NCBI GenBank assembly: GCA_910586905.1
Contig: CAJUIV010000016.1
Location: forward strand, 1-35,072
Source: an uncultured Christensenellaceae bacterium
Lineage (GTDB): Bacteria > Bacillota > Clostridia > Christensenellales > CAG-314
DNA length: 35,072 bases
Direction of reading: 5' to 3'
Shown: in pieces, positions 28,665 to 35,072 of the stretch
Numbering within the stretch: the first letter of the stretch is position 1
How the letters are laid out: every line of letters begins with the position of its first letter
The notes under the pieces: generated by a model
Told to the model about the DNA's origin: nothing
Database searches by the model: none
The model's input: the letters and a program-made list of their open reading frames with translations, nothing else
Program-made: the position numbers and the translations under genes

Positions 28665-30002
28665 ATGGCAACGAAAAAATCGTCCGACGGCAAAGCGCCG
28701 AAGAAAAACGGTAAAAGTACAACAAAAGCCAACGTTAACAGAGTTGTAAAAGCGGCTAAAAAGTACGATTCGTCCAAGAATTTTAAAGATAACAAAGACG
28801 CTCTTGCCGGCGTAGTTGCCGCATCGGCGAAAAGCGCGAGCAGAGCGGCAAATAAAAAACAAAAAACGTTTTTCGTAATTTTTACGGTTATACTTATCGC
28901 CGCTATAGTTTTCGTCGCCGTTTACGGTTATTTTAAAGGTTGGTTCGACCCGATACTAATCGGCGATAATACGTTGGATTTCAATAGCGATACTTACGAC
29001 GTAACGGCGATAAAAAGCGAAAATCTGTCTATACATTTTTTAGAATTGGGTAACGGTTATACCGGCGATTGCGTTTATATCAAGGCCGGCGAAACCGACG
29101 TGCTTATAGATGCGGGTTCGCGTTCTGGCAGCGCCGCCGCGATTGCGGCTTACGTCGACCGATATTGCGAAGACAATACGCTTGAATACGTTATAGCCAC
29201 GCACGCTCACCAAGACCACATAGCCGGTTTTGTGGGGACAAAGGACGCTCAGGGCATATTCGATAAATACGAATGCAAAACGATAATAGAATTTGCGCGT
29301 ACCAACGCAACCAGTGAAATATATAAAAACTATTGCGAAAAACGCAACGAGGAAGCAGAACGGGGCGCAAATTGTTATACCGCTTTAGAGTGCGTAAATA
29401 ACAGTAACGGGGCTAAAAAGATTTACGATTTAAGCGGAGACGGTTCGATAACGATGGAAATACTCTATCAAAAATACTACGAACAGGATACTTCCAACGA
29501 AAACAATTATTCGGTTTGTTTGCTTATAACACAGGGGAACAACAATTATTTATTTACCGGCGATTTAGAGGACAGCGGTGAAACTTCTCTTGTAAATTCC
29601 AATCCCGATTTGCCAGAAGTGCAGCTTTATAAAGGCGGACATCACGGTTCGTATACCGCGGCCAGCGCGGCGCTTCTTCATAAAATCAAACCGCAGTGTA
29701 TATGTATATGCTGCTGCGCGGGAAGCGTAGAGTATACCAAAAATTTGGAAAATACTTTCCCCGCTCAAAAATTTATCAATCGCATTGCGCCGTATACCGA
29801 CGCAGTATACGTTACGACTGCCGGTAAAGTAGAGCAAATCGACGGCAAATATAAAGACGTCGGATACGAATCTTTAAACGGAAATATTGTTTACGCATGT
29901 ACTAACGGTAAAGTTACAATGTATTTTTCCAATAGCAGTTCAAAGCTAAAAGACACGGATTGGTTTAAAGAAAACAGGCAGTGTCCTCCTAATTGGAAGT
30001 GA
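28665..30002 (+). CDS. Membrane-anchored ComEC-type metallo-beta-lactamase protein, paralogue of the preceding gene
   Basis: 445 aa. A basic, Ala/Lys-rich cytoplasmic tail (1-67) leads to one membrane segment (about 68-88), and residues ~120-445 are a metallo-beta-lactamase domain exposed outside. Motifs are ATHAHQDHIAGF (about 178-189), TGDLEDSGE and GGHHGSYT. The domain aligns with the neighbour over its whole length, down to the shared tail LKDTDWFKENRQCPPNWK, so the pair arose by tandem duplication with different membrane anchors. GGAG lies 6 nt before the ATG. The chorismate synthase gene starts 9 nt after the stop. Substrate unknown; a nuclease or phosphodiesterase role is inferred from ComEC. 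Confidence 0.85.
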   Translation: MATKKSSDGKAPKKNGKSTTKANVNRVVKAAKKYDSSKNFKDNKDALAGVVAASAKSASRAANKKQKTFFVIFTVILIAAIVFVAVYGYFKGWFDPILIGDNTLDFNSDTYDVTAIKSENLSIHFLELGNGYTGDCVYIKAGETDVLIDAGSRSGSAAAIAAYVDRYCEDNTLEYVIATHAHQDHIAGFVGTKDAQGIFDKYECKTIIEFARTNATSEIYKNYCEKRNEEAERGANCYTALECVNNSNGAKKIYDLSGDGSITMEILYQKYYEQDTSNENNYSVCLLITQGNNNYLFTGDLEDSGETSLVNSNPDLPEVQLYKGGHHGSYTAASAALLHKIKPQCICICCCAGSVEYTKNLENTFPAQKFINRIAPYTDAVYVTTAGKVEQIDGKYKDVGYESLNGNIVYACTNGKVTMYFSNSSSKLKDTDWFKENRQCPPNWK

Positions 30003-30011
30003 GATTTACGT

Positions 30012-31058
30012 ATGATAACTTTTGAATTTTACGGTAAATCTCACGGCGAAGGATACGGCGGAGTAATAAAAGGTTTGCCTCGGGGGGCTGTTTTCAGCGT
30101 CGGGTATATAAACGATGAACTAAAAAAGCGAAAAAGCGGATTTGGGCGTAGCGCCAGACAAAATTTTGAAGACAAAGTGATTTTTAAGGGTTTTGACGAC
30201 TTAGTAACCGTTTCCGGCGACGTCGAATTCTTTGTGCCTAACGCTTCCGTAGAAAGTCGAGGCGAGATTACGGCGTTTAGAAGCGGGCACGTCGATTTGG
30301 TCGGACAAGCGCGTTACAAAGGCTTCGGAGCGCGCGAGCTTAATGAAATAGCTTCCGCGCGTAACAGCGTTTGCTACGTGGTTTTGGGCGCGATATGCAA
30401 ACAGTTGTTGGAACGCAACAATATTTATACTTATCATTACGTTGAAAAAATCGGCGGTATTTCTTCGCGAAACAGATACCGTTTCGGCATAAGCGAGAAA
30501 GAGGAACATTTTGCCGTTTTGCATTGTCCTTGCAGATACGCCACAAAACTTATGGCGGAAAAAATCGACCGCGCGCGTCTTTCCGGCGACAGTCTGGGAG
30601 GAATCGTAGCGGTGGGCGCAACGGGCGTTCCTATGGGAGTAGGCGAAATTTTGCCTTACGCACAAAGATTAGACGCTCAAATTTCCGCAAATTTAGTCGG
30701 TATCCCTTCCGTAAAGGGAGTGAGTTTCGGAATAGGCGAAAAATACGCGTTACTGGACGGCTCGAAAAGTTTGGACAAGCTAACGTTGGAAAACGGAAAA
30801 ATCGAATACGCTACCAATAATTGCGGCGGTATAGTTTCGGGAATTTCCACCGGTAAAGATATTTTATGCCGTTTGACTGTTAAACCGGTACCTACGGTAA
30901 AAGGCGCGAGTACTTACGACGGCGTAAGTTTACAAGCTGCGACGCAGCATTACGAAAGAGCGGACACTTGCGTGGTTCCGAACGTCGGAGTTATAGCGGA
31001 AAATATTTTGGCGTACGTAATTTTAAATCAGATATTGAAGCAGGGCGATATTTTATGA
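30012..31058 (+). CDS. aroC: Chorismate synthase, divergent
   Basis: 348 aa. Converts 5-enolpyruvylshikimate-3-phosphate to chorismate with reduced FMN. The first conserved His is in GKSHGEGYG (His11) and the second in RSGHVDLVGQARYKG. GDSLGGIVAVGATGVPMGVG matches the canonical GDSxGG block, and the late Arg-x-Asp of ERADTCVVPNVGVIAEN is kept. The protein is more divergent than usual: GKSHG replaces GESHG, and several normally fixed stretches differ, although the active-site set looks complete. The ribosome site is weak. The stop overlaps the aroB start as ATGA. It is the first of five consecutive shikimate genes. Confidence 0.92.
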   Translation: MITFEFYGKSHGEGYGGVIKGLPRGAVFSVGYINDELKKRKSGFGRSARQNFEDKVIFKGFDDLVTVSGDVEFFVPNASVESRGEITAFRSGHVDLVGQARYKGFGARELNEIASARNSVCYVVLGAICKQLLERNNIYTYHYVEKIGGISSRNRYRFGISEKEEHFAVLHCPCRYATKLMAEKIDRARLSGDSLGGIVAVGATGVPMGVGEILPYAQRLDAQISANLVGIPSVKGVSFGIGEKYALLDGSKSLDKLTLENGKIEYATNNCGGIVSGISTGKDILCRLTVKPVPTVKGASTYDGVSLQAATQHYERADTCVVPNVGVIAENILAYVILNQILKQGDIL

Positions 31059-31957
31059 TAACGTTTAAAAAATTCGATTTGCGAGAATATCGCGACTGTT
31101 TGATTGTAACCGACGAAAATATAGCTAAACTATACGGCATAGCGGGCGATAACGTTTACTTGTTACCTCAAGGGGAAGAAGCTAAAAGTTTTGCAGAGGC
31201 GGAAAAACTTTGCAGTTGGTTTTTAAATAAAAATTTACCTCGTAGCGGACGCATTGCTGCGATAGGCGGCGGCAGTGTGGGCGACGTTACGGGTTTTGCA
31301 GCCAGCGTATATAAACGCGGCGTAAAATTAACTCACGTTCCTACGACGCTGGTTGCGCAGATAGACAGCAGCGTGGGCGGGAAAACGGCTGTAAACGTCG
31401 GAACGGTAAAAAACGCGGCGGGAACTTTTTATGCGGCGGATACCGTGATAGACGTCGGCTTTTTGCAGACTTTGGATGAGTTGCAGTTAAAAAACGGATT
31501 GGGAGAATTACTTAAATACCGTATGCTTTGCGCGGAAATAGAGGGTATATCTTCAAGTGAAACCGTTGAACTGGTAAAAGCCTGCGTTAGTTATAAAAGC
31601 GCTGTTTGCAAAACTGACCCGTACGATTTAAACGAACGGCGTAAATTGAATTTCGGACATACTATCGGACACGCGATGGAACTGAGTTTAAGGCTTTCTC
31701 ACGGAGTGGCCGTAGCGAACGGCTTGTATTACGAAACGCTTTTGGCTTGCAAAATGGGCAAATGCGGCGAAACGTATTTTTTAAAATGGGTCGGAGAAAT
31801 AAAAACTAATTTTGAAATTTATCCTTTAACGGACGAAATATTGAATTTAACGCTTTGCGACAAAAAGAACGACGGAGTTGACGTCGGTTTTGTGTTGCCT
31901 TGCGATTTTGAGTTCGTAAAATTGCCTTTAAATAAAGTAAAATCGTTTTTATTGTAA
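31055..31957 (+). CDS. aroB: 3-dehydroquinate synthase (short form)
   Basis: 300 aa; cyclises DAHP to 3-dehydroquinate using NAD and zinc. NAD and substrate sites are visible in AAIGGGSVGDVTGFAASVYKR (about 68-88) and HVPTTLVAQIDSSVGGKTAVN (about 94-114). The metal ligands are Glu in GLGELLKYRML and the two His of NFGHTIGHAMELS (about 199-211), with a third His in LSHGVAVANG. It is about 50 residues shorter than typical AroB, mainly at the N terminus, which begins close to the ILIVTDENVA strand (here CLIVTDENIAKLYG). I place the start at 31055, overlapping the aroC stop; the in-frame extension to 30968 lies inside aroC. Confidence 0.93.
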   Translation: MITFKKFDLREYRDCLIVTDENIAKLYGIAGDNVYLLPQGEEAKSFAEAEKLCSWFLNKNLPRSGRIAAIGGGSVGDVTGFAASVYKRGVKLTHVPTTLVAQIDSSVGGKTAVNVGTVKNAAGTFYAADTVIDVGFLQTLDELQLKNGLGELLKYRMLCAEIEGISSSETVELVKACVSYKSAVCKTDPYDLNERRKLNFGHTIGHAMELSLRLSHGVAVANGLYYETLLACKMGKCGETYFLKWVGEIKTNFEIYPLTDEILNLTLCDKKNDGVDVGFVLPCDFEFVKLPLNKVKSFLL

Positions 31958-31985
31958 ATATCAATAAGTATAAAAGATAGTTTAA

Positions 31986-33965
31986 ATGTTACGCGTAAAC
32001 GGGAAATTTAATATAAGCGGTGAGGTCGCCTGCGGCGATAAATCGATTTCGCACAGGGCATTGATACTTGCGTCCATTGCCGAAGGAAACAGCGTCATAC
32101 GCAATCTGTCCGTTTGCCAAGACGTTTTGTCTACGGCAAAGTGTCTGCGCGCGCTCGGCGCCGAGATAAATATCGAAAACGGCGTTGCGTACGTAACTCC
32201 TATAAAAAAAGCGAATAACGGCGTGATTCTCGATTGCGGCAACAGCGGCACAACGGCAAGATTGCTTGCAGGGTTAGTCGCCGGTTTGGGAGTGAGAGCA
32301 AAATTTACAGGCGACGAAACTCTTGTTAAGCGTCCTATGGAAAGGGTTTTAAAACCTCTGGAAAAAATGGGCGCAAAGTTTAAACGTTATAAAAACGGGT
32401 TGTTCGAAAGCTGCGGGGGAAGTCTTTTGGGAAGCGAAATAGTCGCCGAAGTTAATTCCGCGCAGGTTAAAAGCGCAGTTTTGATAGCGGGACTGTTTGC
32501 AGCAGGCGTAACTGTTTATTGTGAAAAACTACCTACGCGTAATCATACCGAATTGATGTTGTACGGTTGCGGAGCCGATATTAAATCGGACGGTTTAAAT
32601 ATTTCCGTCTCCCGAAGCACTTTAAAATCTTTAAATTTAACTGTGCCTAACGACTCGTCGTCCGTAGCTTATTTGATAGCGTTATCTTTGCTTGCAGGCA
32701 AAAACACGTCGTTCGATAACGTCTTGCTAAACGAAAGACGTTTGGGATTTTTTAACGTTTTAAAGCGATGCGGAGCAAATCTTTTAATACATAACAATCG
32801 CGTAGAACACGGCGAAAACGTCGGTTCGGTATCCGTATTTAAAAGCGAGTTAAAACCGCTGTACGCTTCTATACAGGACGTTTGCGACGCAATTGACGAA
32901 TTGCCCGTTCTTTCCGCAATAGCTCTTGCAATTCGCGGAGAACATCGTTTTTGTAATGTGAGCGAACTTAGGTATAAAGAAAGCGACAGGATAAACGCGA
33001 TTGTACGTACTGCCGAAAAATGCGGACAAACCGCGCGTATGGAAGGCGAAGATTTAATAATAATCTCTAACGGGAATCTTTGCGACAATCCGCTATTCAA
33101 AAGTTTCGGCGACCATCGTATGGCAATGAGCCAAATAGTTTTAGCGTTATATTGCGGCGGCGGAAGCGTTGACGACGCGCCTTTTAATGTGTCTTTCCCC
33201 AATTTTTTAAAGTGTTTGGGAGTCGCTCCTCTGCGTTTGGGAGTAGTCGGAGAAAACGTGAATTCAAGTAAATCTCCGCTGCTTATGAATTACTTATCAA
33301 GCAAAGTTAACGTCTGCTGCAGCTACGAACCCGTAAATTTGTCCTGCGAAACAAGCGATGAAAAACTGCTTGCCGTTATAAAATCTTTCGACGGTTTGAA
33401 CGTAACTATGCCGTTTAAGGTAAGGGTAGCAAAATTGCTGCGCGCCGAAATCGGTTTTGTAAATACGATAGGCAAAAATATAATCCCGCAGTCAACCGAC
33501 GGATACGGCATCGTAAAGGCTTTACGTGCTCACGGTATCGAGTTTAAAGATAAAAAACTTTGGATAGTCGGCGCGGGAGGAGCAGCCGAAACTTGCGTTG
33601 ACGAATTGCTTAAGTACGGATGTGAAATGGAGATTTTTAACCGTACTCAATCCGGCGCGGACGCGCTTGCGAAAAAATACGGATTGAAAAATAAAATAAC
33701 TGCGCCGTACGGCGTGTTGAGTTTTGTTCCGGTTTGCGAGTTTGAACGAAAACTTGTTCTTCCCGACAGCGTCGAATTTGTTTTCTCCGCCGATTACAAA
33801 AGCGACGGCGGACTTAAAAAACAAGCTATGAACCGCGGAATTGATTTCATTGACGGACTTGAAATGCTGTTTTATCAAGGCGCTAAAAGTTTTTCCGTTT
33901 GGACGGGGACTCCCGTACAAGACGATTTTAACGGATTTCTAAACTTTGCAAACGGTTTCGTTTAA
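31986..33965 (+). CDS. aroA-aroE: Fused EPSP synthase and shikimate dehydrogenase
   Basis: 659 aa. Residues 1-~412 are EPSP synthase: CGDKSISHRALILASI (16-31), CGNSGTTARLLAG, KRPMERVLKPLEKMGA, NSAQVKSAVLIAGLFAAG, DSSSVAYLIALSLLAG, ELRYKESDRINAI and GDHRMAMS. Residues ~415-659 are AroE: LGVVGENVNSSKSPLLMNYL, the catalytic Lys in NVTMPFK, STDGYG, the NADP site IVGAGGAAETCVDELL, FNRTQSGADALAKKYG and DGLEMLFYQGAKSF. Both active sites look intact, so one polypeptide should reduce 3-dehydroshikimate and form EPSP. There is no stop or frameshift at the join (near 33230). Fusion of these two is unusual in bacteria, where they are normally separate; in fungal AROM they belong to a larger chain. A clear ribosome site is missing. 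Confidence 0.94.
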   Translation: MLRVNGKFNISGEVACGDKSISHRALILASIAEGNSVIRNLSVCQDVLSTAKCLRALGAEINIENGVAYVTPIKKANNGVILDCGNSGTTARLLAGLVAGLGVRAKFTGDETLVKRPMERVLKPLEKMGAKFKRYKNGLFESCGGSLLGSEIVAEVNSAQVKSAVLIAGLFAAGVTVYCEKLPTRNHTELMLYGCGADIKSDGLNISVSRSTLKSLNLTVPNDSSSVAYLIALSLLAGKNTSFDNVLLNERRLGFFNVLKRCGANLLIHNNRVEHGENVGSVSVFKSELKPLYASIQDVCDAIDELPVLSAIALAIRGEHRFCNVSELRYKESDRINAIVRTAEKCGQTARMEGEDLIIISNGNLCDNPLFKSFGDHRMAMSQIVLALYCGGGSVDDAPFNVSFPNFLKCLGVAPLRLGVVGENVNSSKSPLLMNYLSSKVNVCCSYEPVNLSCETSDEKLLAVIKSFDGLNVTMPFKVRVAKLLRAEIGFVNTIGKNIIPQSTDGYGIVKALRAHGIEFKDKKLWIVGAGGAAETCVDELLKYGCEMEIFNRTQSGADALAKKYGLKNKITAPYGVLSFVPVCEFERKLVLPDSVEFVFSADYKSDGGLKKQAMNRGIDFIDGLEMLFYQGAKSFSVWTGTPVQDDFNGFLNFANGFV

Positions 33966-34057
33966 TTTTTCGCATATTCGGATGTTGATATGTGGCGTAT
34001 ACGTTATGGGTATCGGCATATGGAAATTTACTAGCTAATTGCATTTAAAGGAATACT

Positions 34058-34492
34058 ATGAAAATTTTACTTCTTAACGGCGTTAATATGAATATGCTGG
34101 GAAAACGCGATAAACGATTTTACGGCGAAGACACTTTGTTCGAATTGGAGCGAAAGGTAATGGCGTATGCCGGAGATTTCGGTATCGCGGTAGCGTGCGC
34201 TCAAAGTAACGAGGAAGGAACACTCGTAAATATTTTACAGCAAGCAAATTGCGACGGCATAGTGTTTAACGCCGGAGCGTACAGTCATTATAGTTACGCT
34301 TTGCGCGATTGTATCGAATGTATAAATATTCCGGTCGTCGAAACGCATATGTCGGATATTTATTCGCGCGAAGATTTTCGCAAAATCGACGTTTTAAAAG
34401 ACGTTTGCGCCGAGTGTTTTTACGGAAAAGGAATACAAAGCTATTTTGACGCGGTGGATTTTTTACGAACGAATTACGGCGGTAAAAAATGA
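34058..34492 (+). CDS. aroQ: Type II 3-dehydroquinate dehydratase
   Basis: 144 aa, the normal length. Motifs: LNGVNMNMLGKRDKRFYG (5-22, catalytic Tyr in RFYG), AQSNEEGTLVNILQQA (about 48-63), FNAGAYSHYSYALRD (about 70-84) and the catalytic His in VVETHMSDIYSREDFRK (about 94-110). The family usually has NPGAYTHTS; the Pro-to-Ala and Thr-to-Ser changes are mild. It dehydrates 3-dehydroquinate to 3-dehydroshikimate. AAAGGA lies 7 nt before the ATG. The aroK start overlaps the stop (ATGA). Confidence 0.94.
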   Translation: MKILLLNGVNMNMLGKRDKRFYGEDTLFELERKVMAYAGDFGIAVACAQSNEEGTLVNILQQANCDGIVFNAGAYSHYSYALRDCIECINIPVVETHMSDIYSREDFRKIDVLKDVCAECFYGKGIQSYFDAVDFLRTNYGGKK

Positions 34493-34986
34493 AAATAGTT
34501 TTGATAGGGTTTGCCGCTGCGGGAAAAACCGAAACCGGCAAGATAGTTGCGCGTAAATTAAAACGCGACTTCGTTGACGTCGATGAAGAAATTACAAAAC
34601 TATCGCAAGAAAGCGTATCGGATTTGTTTGGAAAATACGGCGAGCAATATTTCAGACAACTCGAAAGCGAAGTTTTAAAGAAGTACTTTGAAGTTTGCAA
34701 TGCCGTTATTTCATGCGGCGGCGGAAGCGCGCTTTCGCCTTTGTTTCAAGACTTTGCGAATAACGCCGCAGTAGTGTGGCTTAAAGTAACTCCGCAAACC
34801 GTTTATAAAAGATTAGGTTCGGTTGTTCGTCCGTTATTCGACGGTTTGTCGCTTAGAAATTTAGAACTTAAAATGAAAGAAAGAAATGCGATATACGGTA
34901 AGTACGCTTCTTTAATTGTCGACACTGATGCGCTCGAGCCGGAAGAAGTCGCCGATGAGATAATAAAAAAACTGTATTTGATTTAA
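34489..34986 (+). CDS. aroK: Shikimate kinase
   Basis: 165 aa P-loop kinase that phosphorylates shikimate. The Walker A is GFAAAGKTETGK (7-18). The shikimate-binding Asp is in DFVDVDEEI (about 31-39), with Arg in YFRQLESEVL (about 59-68) and CGGGSAL (about 81-87). The lid arginine is in RPLF (about 119-122). Length is typical. It is translationally coupled to aroQ by a 4-nt overlap and closes the shikimate unit before a strong terminator. With aroC, aroB, aroA-aroE and aroQ it completes the route from DAHP to chorismate; no DAHP synthase gene is in this window. Confidence 0.93.
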   Translation: MKIVLIGFAAAGKTETGKIVARKLKRDFVDVDEEITKLSQESVSDLFGKYGEQYFRQLESEVLKKYFEVCNAVISCGGGSALSPLFQDFANNAAVVWLKVTPQTVYKRLGSVVRPLFDGLSLRNLELKMKERNAIYGKYASLIVDTDALEPEEVADEIIKKLYLI

Positions 34987-34993
34987 TCGATGT

Positions 34994-35021
34994 AAAAAGG
35001 CAAAATATTTTTGCCTTTTTT
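34994..35021 (+). terminator. Terminator of the shikimate operon
   Basis: AAAAAGGCAAAA (34994-35005), a 3-nt loop, TTTTGCCTTTTT (35009-35020), then T. Confidence 0.93.
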
Positions 35022-35034
35022 ATTGTCTCAAGAA

Positions 35035-35057
35035 AACCACCGGATAGTCCGGTGGTT
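35035..35057. repeat. Perfect hairpin at the window edge
   Basis: AACCACCGGA (35035-35044), loop TAG, TCCGGTGGTT (35048-35057): a perfect 10-bp inverted repeat with no T-run, followed by GGTGGAGGTTTACC. It differs in composition from its AT-rich surroundings. Subterminal hairpins of this kind are known at ends of IS200/IS605-type elements, but no transposase is visible within the window, so that is only a suggestion. Confidence 0.45.
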
Positions 35058-35072
35058 CGGTGGAGGTTTACC

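Noticed and set aside
30968..31054. Upstream extension of aroB
   Set aside because: It is inside aroC and unlike any AroB; the ATGA overlap start at 31055 is natural.
1..35072. CRISPR arrays, tRNA or rRNA genes, prophage genes
   Set aside because: I saw no regularly spaced repeats, no tRNA-like cloverleaf with TTCGA arm, no rRNA sequence, and no phage structural or integrase gene.

Overview
The window looks like a chromosomal segment of an anaerobic, spore-forming or formerly spore-forming Clostridia-type Firmicute, probably an uncultured gut lineage. The grounds are SpoIIID, a PerR/rubredoxin/reverse-rubrerythrin oxidative-stress unit, a lysine riboswitch, AGGAG-type ribosome sites, many lipoproteins with Gram-positive lipoboxes, and a long series of sigma-A promoters that nearly all have a 17-bp spacer. 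The DNA is moderately AT-rich with very AT-rich intergenic regions. I saw no tRNA, rRNA, CRISPR array or transposase gene. The species cannot be named from the sequence.

Layout. 1-675: strong promoter and a small unknown protein. 702-2614: promoter, lysine riboswitch, intrinsic terminator and a NhaC-family lysine transporter (LysW type). 2805-4191 (minus): M29 aminopeptidase. 4234-5056: cyclophilin. 5097-8526 (minus): a large OB-fold lipoprotein, then a separately promoted pair made of a barnase-like lipoprotein and barstar. 8598-10437: TGS/uridine-kinase-like protein. 10468-11656: two small exported orphans. 11668-13917 (minus): Tex. 13955-15058: unknown protein with a cysteine cluster. 15134-16683 (minus): glycyl-tRNA synthetase. 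16849-18840: frameshifted Bax-inhibitor-1 gene and a DUF2804 gene. 19137-20281 (minus): spoIIID and ttcA. 20383-21667: PerR, a 37-aa rubredoxin-like protein and reverse rubrerythrin under a palindromic operator. 21728-25556: GT2, a CofD/YvcK-like domain fused to a HAD phosphatase, and a nucleotidyltransferase. 25666-35021: patatin, two exported ComEC-type metallo-beta-lactamase proteins, then aroC-aroB-aroA::aroE-aroQ-aroK. The right edge holds an isolated perfect hairpin.

How genes work together. The aro block encodes every shikimate step after DAHP synthase, with EPSP synthase and shikimate dehydrogenase fused. Several pairs overlap by ATGA (barnase/barstar, perR/rubredoxin, aroC/aroB, aroQ/aroK), suggesting translational coupling. 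Exported proteins of nucleic-acid-related families recur (OB-fold lipoprotein, barnase, two ComEC-type hydrolases), which may point to handling of extracellular nucleic acid.

The best candidate for something undescribed is the GT2 / CofD-HAD / nucleotidyltransferase cassette. It recalls the CofC-CofD pairing of cofactor F420 synthesis but sits in a glycan-like context, and it carries a G9 tract early in the CofD reading frame. A second G9 tract lies in the leader of the OB-fold lipoprotein.
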